NCBI RefSeq assembly: GCF_914768025.1
Contig: NZ_CAJZCE010000007.1
Coordinates: 52,908-116,907, forward strand
Direction of reading: 5' to 3'
Length of the DNA stretch: 64,000 bases
Source: Snodgrassella gandavensis
GTDB lineage: Bacteria > Pseudomonadota > Gammaproteobacteria > Burkholderiales > Neisseriaceae
In this document: piece by piece, positions 39,266 through 49,507 of the stretch
Numbering within the stretch: the first letter of the stretch is position 1
Layout of the letters: each line of letters starts with the position of its first letter
Position numbers and translations under genes: made by a program
The notes under the pieces: model-generated
Databases searched by the model: none
Seen by the model: only the letters and a program-made list of their open reading frames with translations
What the model was told of the DNA's origin: nothing

Positions 39266-40582
39266 TTACTGCGGTAAACCATACCGCTGAAATGCAGAGT
39301 ATTCCGGTACCTGATAATGCTGTTTACCCAGCAACTGATTGATAATCACCCCGTTTCTGGTGGCGCCCATGCCTAAATCCGGTGAACCGACGCCCTGCTT
39401 GGCGATTTCGGCATTCTGGATAAAAATCCGCCCTCTGCCGCCATCACAGCGCACTGCCGTAAAGTCTTCGTTAATCAGATAATCATGCTGGTCGTCGGTT
39501 TGCAGCACCGTGCCTTTGAGCGCTTCAAACCAGTCCGGCCACTGATGGTGATAGCCGGTAGCAGCAACAATCGCATCGGTTTGAATGGTTTGTTGCTGAT
39601 TAAGCTGGGTATGCAGACAGGTCATGTTAATAACGCCGGATGGCAGTACCTCTACCGCCTGCACATCACAATTGGAAAACAGCGTCAGGCCGGCAGGGGC
39701 GCCGGCGATGGTGCGTTCGTACAGCAAGTCATAAATATCGCCGATGGTAGCAAAGCTGATGCCTTTATACAGTTGCCCCTGACTGGCACTGATTTCCCGC
39801 CGTTTCTGCGCCGGCAGCGTCTGGAAATATTGCATATACACCGGCGTAAAACACTCCTGTCCCAGTTTGGAAAATTCCATCGGATGAAAGCCGGCCGAAC
39901 GGGTAATCCAGCGAATGGACGCACCGGCTCTGATTTGCTCCGGCTGCAAGGCACGGTAAAGCGTCAGCACACATTCAGCAGCACTCTGCCCTGCGCCGAC
40001 TACGGTAACCTGCCTGCACTGCTGCAACTGCTCCTGCATATGGGTGAATTGGGCAGAATGCTGAATCAGCGGATAACTGGTATTTTTCAGCCATTCAGGC
40101 TGATAGGGTTGGGTGCCAACACCAATCGCAATATCCCGACTGCAATATACCTGTTTTTCACCGCCGGCAGATTCACTTTCAATAATAAATTTTTCCTGCT
40201 GGCGGTGGTAGCTTACCGCCGTGACGCAGGCATCGAAGTGGCAGGATGGCAACCGGCTGACAGCCCAGCGACAATAATCATCATATTCCTGACGCGGTAT
40301 CAGGAAACGGTCGTAGTAGCAAAACTGGTACAGGCGTTGATGCTGGTGCAGGTAATTAAGATAGCTGAGGGGATGGCATGGATTGGCCATGGTAACCAGA
40401 TCGGCCAGAAACGGCACTTGCAGGGTGGTGCCGGCTAATAACAAACCCGCGTGCCAGTGAAAGGTGGGCGCTTTATCCAGAAACACTGCATTGACTTCCG
40501 GATGGCTCGACAATAATGCGGCCAGCCCCAGATTAAAGGGGCCAATCCCAACACCGGCCAAATCAGTTTGTTTCATATCCAT
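39266..40582 (-). CDS. Siderophore amine N-hydroxylase (lysine/ornithine monooxygenase family)
   Basis: A flavin- and NADPH-dependent enzyme that hydroxylates a primary amine to make a metal-binding N-OH group. The 438-residue protein has the FAD motif GVGIGPFNLGLAALL at the start, the substrate region FLADLVTMANPCHPLSYLNYL, the NADPH motif VVGAGQSAAECVL and the C-terminal ATGYH motif. In acinetobactin and anguibactin the homologue acts in making N-hydroxyhistamine. The substrate here is unknown because no decarboxylase is in the window. It is followed on the same strand by the large NRPS gene upstream (40645-43509), so the two may be one transcript. Confidence 0.92.
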   Translation of the reverse strand: MDMKQTDLAGVGIGPFNLGLAALLSSHPEVNAVFLDKAPTFHWHAGLLLAGTTLQVPFLADLVTMANPCHPLSYLNYLHQHQRLYQFCYYDRFLIPRQEYDDYCRWAVSRLPSCHFDACVTAVSYHRQQEKFIIESESAGGEKQVYCSRDIAIGVGTQPYQPEWLKNTSYPLIQHSAQFTHMQEQLQQCRQVTVVGAGQSAAECVLTLYRALQPEQIRAGASIRWITRSAGFHPMEFSKLGQECFTPVYMQYFQTLPAQKRREISASQGQLYKGISFATIGDIYDLLYERTIAGAPAGLTLFSNCDVQAVEVLPSGVINMTCLHTQLNQQQTIQTDAIVAATGYHHQWPDWFEALKGTVLQTDDQHDYLINEDFTAVRCDGGRGRIFIQNAEIAKQGVGSPDLGMGATRNGVIINQLLGKQHYQVPEYSAFQRYGLPQ

Positions 40583-40644
40583 GTTTATTTCATCCCTAGG
40601 TTCAAATAGTTAAATATTGAAGTGTTTACAGCGGGTAATATTTT

Positions 40645-43509
40645 TTATGCCGAAGCCATGACAGATTGAAGCAGATGCGCCACTTCCTCTATATTGCGAC
40701 AGCCAATCAGCTGGCGCGGGGTTAGCGCCAGCCTGAAAATCTGGTTAATCTGGCCGGTGATTTCTTTTACGTGCGCAGAACGCAAACCCAACTGGCTAAA
40801 CGGCTGCGAGGCTGTGATAGCCATTGCCGCTTCGATATGCAGCACCTTGCGGTAAATAAGCATTAATTGCTGTTGCTGCCACGCTGCCGCAGTAGCAGAG
40901 TGCGTATCAGGATTTAAAGCCGCAGCGGATGGCGCCTGTGGCAGCACTGAATCGATATTTTCCAGTCCGCTATCAGCCACCTGCTGGCATACATTGACCA
41001 GTGCTGCCAAAAAATCGCGGATAATGGCATCACTGATGGCCGCCTGAGCATAGTCAACGTTAAACAGCAAAGCACCATCACTCCCGAGCATAAAACGGAT
41101 ATCGATTGCTACCTGCGGTGTCTGGGTAAGGCCGCTCACATAGTGAACCGGCTTGTCTGACGGCAGGGTTGGCCAAGATAGCCCATTGGTAATAACCACC
41201 GGTAAAACCGGTGCCTGACCATGCTGTTCAAACAGCATTCGCGCCAGCTCAACACCGGAAAAGGCCAAATGCTGTAATCCCTCTAGCGTATCGGCCTGTA
41301 ATTTTCTGGCCTGCTCGATAAATGCGGCTGTCGATGGCCATGTGGCAACGATAAAAGTAGACTGATTGGATAATTCACCCTCATACAGCGGTAACACCGG
41401 CACAGCCACAGACAATAGCACCGGTGTCTGCTGCCAGCGATTTAACACTGCCAGAATCAGCGCCATCAGTAAGGAATTTTTAAACAGTCCCTGCTGTGAA
41501 CCCAGACGACATAATGTCTGAAATGTATGTCTGGGCAGCACCGCACTTTGGCGGCTATAGCTGGAAGTCATCAGGGTGGCCAGTGGCTGTTTCCACGGCA
41601 GTTGCGGTATGGAGGTAATCGCTTGCAGCCGCTGCTGCCAGTAGGCAGCAGCCAAGTCATAGTACCGGCCATCCTGTTGCTGCCTGCTTTCAGGCTGAGA
41701 TGATGCTGCTATCAGTGGTGTAGTAGTGAATAATTCACACATCAGCGCCGCAATTGCGCGCCCATCCAGAATCAGCGCATCAAAACGGGCAAACAGCACA
41801 AACTGTTGCGGCGTTAATTGAAACAGGGTGATGTCCCAAGGCGATTCCTGCAAATCAAACAGTGCCTGCTGATAATGCTGCCGCAAAGTAGCAATTTTTT
41901 CTGCGGCTAGTGCGGGTTCTTCGCCACACAGATTGATTTCAGTTAAATTAATGATTGCCTGCGGGTTTACCCACTGCACACAGCGTCTGGCATCAATATA
42001 GGTTCTCAAACTGGCATGATGCTGCACCATATCGGCCAGTCGCTGCCGGAATACTGGCAAATCCAGTGTTCCGGCATACTCGCGGAACTCCTGCATGGCC
42101 ACACCACCCAGAGCAAATGCGGTGCTGCGGCCTGATAAATAGGCCTTTTGCAGCGCATTCAGCGGAGTGGCTCCATCGTCAGGAACGGTGAGATTCAAGT
42201 GCTGGCTCAATGCCTGTAACGGCTGGGTAAAACGCTCCGGCTGAGCAATAAGTGCATTTATCAGGGCAAGACAGCGTTCAAACAGCCCGTTTACCCATGT
42301 TTGCGGCAATGCATCCAAACGGATATCCCAGTTGATCAGTAAATGATTGTTCAACTGCACAAACTGTGCATCCAAGGCCACCTGCGGACCTTGAGAAATA
42401 CACCAGTCCATGCTGCCAAAATACTTATGCACCCGTGATGAAAATAAATTTTTTTCCGGCAAATCCAGCGCAGCGGTAAAAACAACCGGTGCCATTTGCG
42501 GCGTAGCATGATGGCGTGACAAATGCCGCATCACATTCACACCACTGAACTGCCGATAATCCAGACAGTGCCGCCATTCTGCTGCCACACGCTGGCAAAA
42601 CGCATGCAGACTGGGCGCCTCCGCCATATCAATATTTAACAGCACCATATCGGCAAAATCACCGATGGTTTTATCAATATCGGGCAGAAGCGGTTCACGC
42701 CGGAAAAACGGCACGTTGAGCCGGTAAGCTGCATCATGGGTTACTTTGCCCAGACTGTAGGCAAACAGCCCCAGCATCAGGGCAGAAAAAGTAAGCCGGT
42801 GCTGACAGGCAAGCTGGCGCAACTGCTGCATCTGCCCGGCGTTAAGCGTGGCATTCAGACGCGTGCTTTGCGCCGCAGCCGTGGCGGAATGATTTAAAGG
42901 CAGAGCAGGAGCAGGGGCAATCGCTGCTATGCGTGCCTGCCACCACTGGCGCGCACGTTGCTGCTGTTGCTGTTCATACTTATCCTGCTGCATGGTGCTG
43001 CGCCAGACATAGAAAGACGGCGGTGGTGGCAAAAACACGTTACTGTCTGCATAAAACTGTGCCAAATCTTCCATCAGGATACGAAAGCTGGAAGGGTCAA
43101 CCGCAATCATATCGGCGTCAATATGCAAGCGAAAAACCTGATTAGCCAGAAGACTGATGGAAAAACGCACAGTTTGCCCCTCTTCCAGTTTCAACTGCTG
43201 ATGCGTCCATTGCTGGCGTTTCTGTGCGAGTTTCTGTTGCTGCTGCGCTTCAGACAAATGGAGAAAATCATCTATTTCCAGCACATCCAGCGGCAAGGTA
43301 TTACTGATACTTACTTCACCCTCCGCACTCAGTTGCAGGCGTAACAGTTCATGACGCCGGTACAGACACACGATTGCCTGCCTGAGCTTGGCTACATCAA
43401 TATGCCTGCCATTGAATTCTGTATACAGATGCGCAGCCACACCACCGAGCATTGCACTATGCGCACGCCCAAACCAGCATGCCGACTGCATTGAAGTAAG
43501 TTCACCCAT
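40645..43509 (-). CDS. NRPS with two heterocyclization-type domains and a carrier
   Basis: A 954-residue protein resembling the first part of VibF and the acinetobactin protein BasD. The first heterocyclization (Cy) domain (about 1-440) has the motif D133-MIAV-D138-PS-S141. The second (about 445-860) begins LNALQKAYLSGRST and has FDALILDGRA, where the final Ser of DxxxxDxxS is Ala. A carrier domain ends the protein (FSQLGLRSAHV, Ser911). Cy domains condense and cyclise Ser, Thr or Cys to oxazoline or thiazoline rings. There is no adenylation domain, so it must work with the separate adenylation protein (28702-30567) and the DHB carrier. A Fur box lies about 55 bases upstream. Confidence 0.88.
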   Translation of the reverse strand: MGELTSMQSACWFGRAHSAMLGGVAAHLYTEFNGRHIDVAKLRQAIVCLYRRHELLRLQLSAEGEVSISNTLPLDVLEIDDFLHLSEAQQQQKLAQKRQQWTHQQLKLEEGQTVRFSISLLANQVFRLHIDADMIAVDPSSFRILMEDLAQFYADSNVFLPPPPSFYVWRSTMQQDKYEQQQQQRARQWWQARIAAIAPAPALPLNHSATAAAQSTRLNATLNAGQMQQLRQLACQHRLTFSALMLGLFAYSLGKVTHDAAYRLNVPFFRREPLLPDIDKTIGDFADMVLLNIDMAEAPSLHAFCQRVAAEWRHCLDYRQFSGVNVMRHLSRHHATPQMAPVVFTAALDLPEKNLFSSRVHKYFGSMDWCISQGPQVALDAQFVQLNNHLLINWDIRLDALPQTWVNGLFERCLALINALIAQPERFTQPLQALSQHLNLTVPDDGATPLNALQKAYLSGRSTAFALGGVAMQEFREYAGTLDLPVFRQRLADMVQHHASLRTYIDARRCVQWVNPQAIINLTEINLCGEEPALAAEKIATLRQHYQQALFDLQESPWDITLFQLTPQQFVLFARFDALILDGRAIAALMCELFTTTPLIAASSQPESRQQQDGRYYDLAAAYWQQRLQAITSIPQLPWKQPLATLMTSSYSRQSAVLPRHTFQTLCRLGSQQGLFKNSLLMALILAVLNRWQQTPVLLSVAVPVLPLYEGELSNQSTFIVATWPSTAAFIEQARKLQADTLEGLQHLAFSGVELARMLFEQHGQAPVLPVVITNGLSWPTLPSDKPVHYVSGLTQTPQVAIDIRFMLGSDGALLFNVDYAQAAISDAIIRDFLAALVNVCQQVADSGLENIDSVLPQAPSAAALNPDTHSATAAAWQQQQLMLIYRKVLHIEAAMAITASQPFSQLGLRSAHVKEITGQINQIFRLALTPRQLIGCRNIEEVAHLLQSVMASA

Positions 43510-43563
43510 TATTTCATTACTCTGTTGACAAATTTACGGTTTTTGACGATGATACATGTAAAT

Positions 43564-43582
43564 GAAAATGATTACCAGTTTC
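43564..43582 (+). promoter_or_regulatory. Fur box between the Cy-NRPS gene and entE
   Basis: GAAAATGATTACCAGTTTC matches 14 of 19 Fur consensus positions. It lies between two divergent siderophore transcripts. Confidence 0.65.
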
Positions 43583-43722
43583 ATTATTTAGAAAAAACAG
43601 ATAACCCGTTAATGAGCGCCACTGAACAGACAGACACAAAAATGATGTTGCAGCTTCAGTTTTGTCTATAAGTCAACATTACTTGTCTGATTCAGCCGGT
43701 TTAGCCGACAAAGGCTGAAGAG

Positions 43723-45336
43723 ATGATTACCTATACACGCTGGCCAGAAGATTTAGCCCGCCAATACCGTCAAAAAGGTTACTGGCTGGATCTGCCGTTA
43801 ACCCGAATCCTCACAGACACAGCCAAACGGTTACCGCAGTCAACCGCCATCATCTGCGGAGAGCGGCACATCAGTTATCAGGCGCTGAATCAGTTTTCCG
43901 ACAATCTGGCCGCCAAACTGGCAGCACAAGGCCTTGGCATAGGTGATACGGCACTGGTACAGCTACCGAATAGCGACGAATTCTATATTGTATTTTTTGC
44001 CCTGCTGAAAGCAGGTATCGTGCCGCTGAATGCCTTGTACAACCATCGCCAGCATGAACTAACCAGCTTTTTCAGCCAGATTAAACCGCGGCTGCTGATT
44101 GCATCACGCAGCCATGAAGTATTCATACACAATGATTTTCTCAATCAGCTCACCAGCCAGCAACTGGCTCCCTCCCTCACCCTGATGCTGAATGCTGGCA
44201 GCGGTGACAGAAATTTAAGCGACTGGTACACCAGCCCCCCTGCCACGGGCAGCAATTATGCTGCCACGCGCGCGGATGAAGTGGCCTTTTTCCAGCTTTC
44301 CGGTGGCAGCACCGGCACACCGAAACTGATTCCACGCACCCATAATGATTATGATTACAGCGTACGTGCCAGTGCCGAAATCTGTGGTTTAAATCAACAC
44401 ACGCGTTTATTGTGCGCCATGCCGGCACCGCATAACTATATGCTGAGCTCGCCCGGTGCACTAGGCGTATTTCACGCCGGCGGCTGTGTGGTCATGGCCG
44501 CCAACCCCGAACCATCAAGCTGCTTTGCCCTGATTGAACAACATCAGCTTACTATGGCCTCACTCGTACCCAGCGCGGTAGCGATGTGGATGCAACAGCC
44601 AGCGGAACAACTGGCCAAAGTCCGCTCATTACAGCTAATACAGGTAGGCGGTGCCAGTTTTCCGGAATCCATGGCACGACAGGTGTTAAATGTTTTCGGC
44701 TGCCAGTTGCAGCAGGTATTTGGCATGGCAGAAGGACTGGTGAACTATACGCGGCTGGACGACAGCGAAGAAGTGATTATCACCACTCAGGGACGCCCCA
44801 TCAGCCCGGATGATGAAGTACGGGTAGTAGACGAAAACGGCCACGATGTGCCTGACGGAGAAACAGGCATGCTGAAAACGCGCGGGCCCTATACTTTCCG
44901 TGGCTATTATCAAAGCCCGGAATACAATGCACAGGCTTTTGATACAGAAGGTTTTTATCACTCAGGTGATTTAGTGCAGCGCAACAGCAGCGGCTACCTG
45001 AAAGTAGTCGGGCGCATCAAAGACCAGATTAACCGTGGCGGAGAAAAAATTGCCGCCGAAGAAATTGAAAAACTGATTATTACCCATCCCGATGTCACCG
45101 AAGCAGCACTGGTAGCCATCAGTGATGAACGCTTTGGCGAAAAAAGCTGTGCCTTTATCGTGTCACAGAACCAGCATTTGACCGCGCTCAGCCTGAAACG
45201 CCATCTGCTCAATCTGGGGATAGCCCATTACAAACTGCCTGATCAGGTTTGCATCGTTGACAGCTTGCCCCTCACCGCCGTAGGCAAAACCGATAAAAAA
45301 CGTCTGCGTGAAACCTTACAGCAAAGCCCGGCCTGA
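43723..45336 (+). CDS. entE: 2,3-dihydroxybenzoate-AMP ligase
   Basis: Activates 2,3-dihydroxybenzoate and loads it on the aryl carrier. The 537-residue stand-alone adenylation enzyme has FFQLSGGSTGTPKLIPRTHNDY (A3), QVFGMAEGLVNYTRLDD (A5), YHSGDLVQRN (A7), GRIKDQINRGGEKIAAEEIE (A8) and PLTAVGKTDKKRLR (A10, catalytic Lys). The PAPHNYMLSSPG segment is typical of aryl-acid enzymes such as EntE, DhbE and BasE. It heads a rightward run entE-entB-ABC-ABC-PPTase. Confidence 0.94.
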   Translation: MITYTRWPEDLARQYRQKGYWLDLPLTRILTDTAKRLPQSTAIICGERHISYQALNQFSDNLAAKLAAQGLGIGDTALVQLPNSDEFYIVFFALLKAGIVPLNALYNHRQHELTSFFSQIKPRLLIASRSHEVFIHNDFLNQLTSQQLAPSLTLMLNAGSGDRNLSDWYTSPPATGSNYAATRADEVAFFQLSGGSTGTPKLIPRTHNDYDYSVRASAEICGLNQHTRLLCAMPAPHNYMLSSPGALGVFHAGGCVVMAANPEPSSCFALIEQHQLTMASLVPSAVAMWMQQPAEQLAKVRSLQLIQVGGASFPESMARQVLNVFGCQLQQVFGMAEGLVNYTRLDDSEEVIITTQGRPISPDDEVRVVDENGHDVPDGETGMLKTRGPYTFRGYYQSPEYNAQAFDTEGFYHSGDLVQRNSSGYLKVVGRIKDQINRGGEKIAAEEIEKLIITHPDVTEAALVAISDERFGEKSCAFIVSQNQHLTALSLKRHLLNLGIAHYKLPDQVCIVDSLPLTAVGKTDKKRLRETLQQSPA

Positions 45337-45372
45337 AATATTCATCATCACCGTGAGAAAAAGAGAAACAGC

Positions 45373-46248
45373 ATGACTATCAAACAAATTACCGATTACC
45401 CCATGCCCACACCAGCACAGCTACCACCAAATAAAACCGCATGGGAAGCTGATACCGCACGTGCCGTATTGTTAATCCATGACATGCAAAATTATTTTCT
45501 GAATTTCTATCAGCCCAACAGCCCATTAATCCAAACCCTGATTCAGAATTTGCAGGCACTGCGCAACTGGGCGACACAGCATCAGATTCCGGTGGTATAT
45601 ACCGCGCAGCCGCATCAGCAAAATTCCCAGCAGCGCGCCCTACTGAATGATATGTGGGGTTCAGGTATCACGACCGCGCCGGTTGAAGAACAGAAAATTG
45701 TTGCGGCACTGACACCCCGGCCAGAAGACACCGTGCTGACCAAATGGCGCTATAGTGCTTTCCAGCGTACAGATTTACGCACACGCATGCACAACTGGCA
45801 GCGCGATCAACTGATTATTGGCGGCGTCTATGCGCATATCGGCTGTATGGTCACCGCCGCAGAAGCATTTATGCAGGATATACAGGCTTTTTTCGTTGCT
45901 GATGCACTGGCTGATTTTTCTGCACAGCAGCACCAGAACGCTTTAGATTATGTTGCCGGCTGCTGCGGACAAGTCACCACCACAGCCGCATTAATGCCAG
46001 CAACAAATGCCCTGACCCGCTCATGGCTGACACAGAAAATCCAGACCCTACTGGAAATGCCGGCAGAACCCATAGACCCCGAAGAAAACCTGATTCTGTA
46101 CGGACTGGATTCCCTGCGCATCATGCAGTTTGCGGCAGAACTGCAACAGCGTGACATCACTATCGGCTTCGAGGCATTAGGGCAGCAACCGTCCCTCAAT
46201 AACTGGTGGCGCCTGATTGAGGCACAGCAGACGGCCAGCGTAGCCTGA
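45373..46248 (+). CDS. entB: Isochorismatase with aryl carrier domain
   Basis: A bifunctional protein. The N-terminal isochorismatase turns isochorismate into 2,3-dihydro-2,3-dihydroxybenzoate, and the C-terminal aryl carrier holds the activated acid. The 291 residues show AVLLIHDMQNYF (catalytic Asp), VLTKWRYSAF (catalytic Lys), GVYAHIGCMVTAAEAFM and, at the end, ILYGLDSLRIMQF with the phosphopantetheine Ser247. This is the EntB/VibB/BasF arrangement. It lies 36 bases after entE. Confidence 0.95.
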   Translation: MTIKQITDYPMPTPAQLPPNKTAWEADTARAVLLIHDMQNYFLNFYQPNSPLIQTLIQNLQALRNWATQHQIPVVYTAQPHQQNSQQRALLNDMWGSGITTAPVEEQKIVAALTPRPEDTVLTKWRYSAFQRTDLRTRMHNWQRDQLIIGGVYAHIGCMVTAAEAFMQDIQAFFVADALADFSAQQHQNALDYVAGCCGQVTTTAALMPATNALTRSWLTQKIQTLLEMPAEPIDPEENLILYGLDSLRIMQFAAELQQRDITIGFEALGQQPSLNNWWRLIEAQQTASVA

Positions 46249-46299
46249 TAAGCAGCAATGGATGCCTAACCTTGGTTAACAGCTCTAGAGAAACAAAAC

Positions 46300-47901
46300 A
46301 TGAGTGATTTAAACATCTCCGGCCACAATACCCAGCCGAATCTTGCGCGTCAGTGGCGTGAGGCCTTACCCGGACTGGCAGGTGGCACACTGGCTGCGGT
46401 GATTGCTGGCATCGCCATGCTGGCCGCACTGTGGTTTATAGTTAAATTTATCGGCCACAGCATCTGGCATTGGCTGGAGTACGCACTGCTGTGCTGGCTT
46501 TTGGCCGCTGTGTTTACCGCATGGTCGGCGTGGCTGGCGCATCAGGCAGAAAGCCGCTTTGCAGCCACATTGCGCCGCAGCGTGGCGCAGCATTTAATCC
46601 GCCTACCCATGAATACACTGGCCAGACAGAATGAACAGACACTGAAACAACTGCTAACCGACGACATCAGCAGCCTGCATCATATGCTGGCACACTTACC
46701 CGCAGAAATAGCCGTTTTCACCGTAATCCCCCTGTTATCCATCAGCATACTGATTTATTTTATTGGTCTGGCAACACTATGGGTGTTACTGCCCGGCTTC
46801 ATTGCCTCCCTGTATTATCTCGTTATCATGCCGTACATGACCCGGCGTGATGGTACGGCACGCATGCAGGTGATGCTGGACATCATCAACAAAGCCGATG
46901 AGTATGTGCGTGGCATTCCGGTATATCGCATATATGGCCAGCATTCCAGTGCGCTCACTGCTTATACACAGGCCACCGATCGGTTTACCCGCGATATGGT
47001 GCACTGGGTAGCCAAAGTGGCCACCCCGGCATCTATCGCCGTGGCGTTGTTACAGGCAGTGGCCACCTTCGCCATTGCCTATTGGGTAAGCCATGCCTAT
47101 GGCACCACCACACTGGCTGCCACCCTGTTATTCAGTCTGGCCATTGTCACACCAACTTTACGTCTGGGACATGGCATCGACTACATCAGAGCCGGACGCG
47201 CTGCGGCCAAACGTTTGGCCGAATTTCTACAAGAGCCTCTACTGCCTGCCGGTCACATCCGACAAATTCAACATCCCCCCACCCTCACCATTCACAACGC
47301 CAGCCTGCTACAGGAAGAACGGCCAGTTTGGCATCAACTCAGCTTTACCTTTCCCACCGGCGCCCTTACCGCCATCACCGGCTCCAGTGGCGCCGGTAAA
47401 ACCACCTTATTAAATGCCCTTGCCGGACTGGTGTCCCTAACATCTGGTGATATTGAGCTAGGCCAAACCGAAGTGGCTGCTCTGCATGAAGACACACGTC
47501 AGCAACTGATTCTACTTATTCCACAAGGCTACGATGTTCTCAACAACAGCGTGCGCAGCAATCTGGCGCTTACAGCACCTGAAGCCAGCGACGAGGCCAT
47601 GCAGCAGGCACTGGCCAAAGCACAGCTAAACATAGACTTATCCACACCAGCCAGTGCCCTTTCCGGTGGCGAAAAACAGCGGGTCAATATTGCCCGTGCC
47701 TTTCTCAGCACAGCCGAAGTCATCTTACTGGATGAACCAACCAGCGCCCTTGACAACCAGCATGCACAGGCCATTTTTCAGGCACTGTGTGAGCTGGCCA
47801 AAACCGCGCATAAAACCATCATCGTAGTCACCCATCAGCAGGCACTGGCCAATCAGGCCGATGCGCAACTGGAATTACCCAATTTAAGGAGCGCGGCATG
47901 A
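46300..47901 (+). CDS. ABC transporter half-molecule A (siderophore cluster)
   Basis: A 533-residue fusion of a six-helix membrane domain (about 25-300) and an ATPase domain (about 325-533). The ATPase has Walker A GSSGAGKT, signature LSGGEKQR and Walker B VILLDEPTSALD. It overlaps the next gene (ATGA), which encodes the second half, so the two should form a heterodimer. In acinetobactin clusters BarA/BarB export the siderophore, whereas YbtP/Q and IrtA/B pairs import iron complexes. Sequence alone does not settle the direction here. Confidence 0.9.
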   Translation: MSDLNISGHNTQPNLARQWREALPGLAGGTLAAVIAGIAMLAALWFIVKFIGHSIWHWLEYALLCWLLAAVFTAWSAWLAHQAESRFAATLRRSVAQHLIRLPMNTLARQNEQTLKQLLTDDISSLHHMLAHLPAEIAVFTVIPLLSISILIYFIGLATLWVLLPGFIASLYYLVIMPYMTRRDGTARMQVMLDIINKADEYVRGIPVYRIYGQHSSALTAYTQATDRFTRDMVHWVAKVATPASIAVALLQAVATFAIAYWVSHAYGTTTLAATLLFSLAIVTPTLRLGHGIDYIRAGRAAAKRLAEFLQEPLLPAGHIRQIQHPPTLTIHNASLLQEERPVWHQLSFTFPTGALTAITGSSGAGKTTLLNALAGLVSLTSGDIELGQTEVAALHEDTRQQLILLIPQGYDVLNNSVRSNLALTAPEASDEAMQQALAKAQLNIDLSTPASALSGGEKQRVNIARAFLSTAEVILLDEPTSALDNQHAQAIFQALCELAKTAHKTIIVVTHQQALANQADAQLELPNLRSAA

Positions 47902-49481
47902 ATACAGCCAGCACCCCAAACCGCCCCCTCTTTGAAGCCATACCTGCCGCCACCAGACCACGCCTGCTTGGCATCAGCATCGGCTGGATACTGGTTGCTG
48001 CCGTAGAAGCCTGTGCCTATACCATACTGGCTCTGGCCATAGTGCACCAGCAGTCTTCACTGTGGGTACTCACCAGTGCCATCAGCGCCATTATCATCAC
48101 CGTAATGGTTACCCGCAGCGGTTTCCTTACCGGCGTACGGCTGGCCGGTGATTTATTTGCCGCTTTAGGGCATTCCCTGTCCAGTGCCAAGCTTTCCTGG
48201 TTTAACGACCAGCGCCGTGCTGTTATCAGCAAAACCGCCGGACAGGAAATTCCCAACTTTATGAGCATTCCGGCGCATCAGCTACAAACCTTTTTACATG
48301 CCCCCTGCCTGCCCCTGTTTATCTGCCTCGGGCTGGCGTTTGTGGCTGATACCGGCATGATGCTGGTGGCACTGACACTGATTATCCTGTCATTAGCCAT
48401 ACAGCTATGGGCGCAATATGCGCTAAACAAAACCGATGCCCAGCGCCATCAGGCCGAGCTGGACAGCGCCACCGCCACCCTCGAACTGGTAGAGCACCTT
48501 TCCCTGCTGCGTACAGCGGCCGGACCAGCACATGCCCTCGATTCCATCCAGCAAAACTGGACGCGTCAGGAAAACCTGTTAAGCAGAATCAATCGCAGCG
48601 CCGCATGGGCCACCCTGATTGCCACCATAGCCAATGTATTACCCATGGCCGGCATGGCGCTGTACTGCATCCTGTCTGGCCAGAGCAACGAGCGCCTGAT
48701 ACTGGCCGCACTACTCCTGATGGGGCGTGCCGGCGCACCATTAAGCGCACTGGCTACAGCAGGTTTAAGCATCAACGACTTAATCAGCTCACTGCGCCAC
48801 TTCCAGCAACTCACCCACCCGCCCGTATTGTCGCAAGCTGCCACAACACGCACACCACAGCAGCCGCATCTGTCCCTGCATAGTCTGGTGTACAACCCCG
48901 AATCAGCAGCAGTAAATCTGGATATTCCCGTGGGTAGCCGCGTACACGTGGCCGGCGCAAGCGGCAGTGGCAAAAGCACCTTGCTGCAACTGTGCATGCG
49001 CTTTGATGATCCGGCACAGGGCGAAATCCGTCTGGACGGCATCTCCCTGCCGCAGCTATCCTCTCAGGCACTGACAGCAAACATGGCTTACGTAGCCCAG
49101 AACCCGATTATTTTCACCGGCACACTGGCAGACAATATCCGTATCGGCCGTTTCGATGCCAGCGATGCCGAAATCGAAGCCATCGCCCGCCAATGCGCGC
49201 TGGGACAAATTATCGACCGCGCAGACGAAGGCATTCATCAAAGCGTTGGCCAGCAGGGCTCTGCCCTGTCTGGCGGCGAACAACAACGTGTAGCCATTGC
49301 CCGTGCCCTGATTAAACACGCGCCCATACTCATTCTGGATGAAGCCACCTCAGCACTGGATGAAAGCACCGAGCAACAACTGATTAAAACCATCCTTGCA
49401 CAATCCCAGACCCTGATTTTTGTCTCCCATCGCAGTGCCACCCCGTGGCAACCTACCCAAACTCTAGACTTATCCAGCTAG
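47898..49481 (+). CDS. ABC transporter half-molecule B (siderophore cluster)
   Basis: A 527-residue membrane-ATPase fusion, partner of the preceding protein. It has Walker A GASGSGKS, signature LSGGEQQR and Walker B ILILDEATSALDE, with a full set of catalytic motifs. About 90 bases from its ATPase region (about 49195-49290) recur in the chimeric remnant at 55157-55252. Confidence 0.9.
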   Translation: MNTASTPNRPLFEAIPAATRPRLLGISIGWILVAAVEACAYTILALAIVHQQSSLWVLTSAISAIIITVMVTRSGFLTGVRLAGDLFAALGHSLSSAKLSWFNDQRRAVISKTAGQEIPNFMSIPAHQLQTFLHAPCLPLFICLGLAFVADTGMMLVALTLIILSLAIQLWAQYALNKTDAQRHQAELDSATATLELVEHLSLLRTAAGPAHALDSIQQNWTRQENLLSRINRSAAWATLIATIANVLPMAGMALYCILSGQSNERLILAALLLMGRAGAPLSALATAGLSINDLISSLRHFQQLTHPPVLSQAATTRTPQQPHLSLHSLVYNPESAAVNLDIPVGSRVHVAGASGSGKSTLLQLCMRFDDPAQGEIRLDGISLPQLSSQALTANMAYVAQNPIIFTGTLADNIRIGRFDASDAEIEAIARQCALGQIIDRADEGIHQSVGQQGSALSGGEQQRVAIARALIKHAPILILDEATSALDESTEQQLIKTILAQSQTLIFVSHRSATPWQPTQTLDLSS

Positions 49482-49507
49482 CGGCTGTGCGGACAACAAG
49501 GTTATTT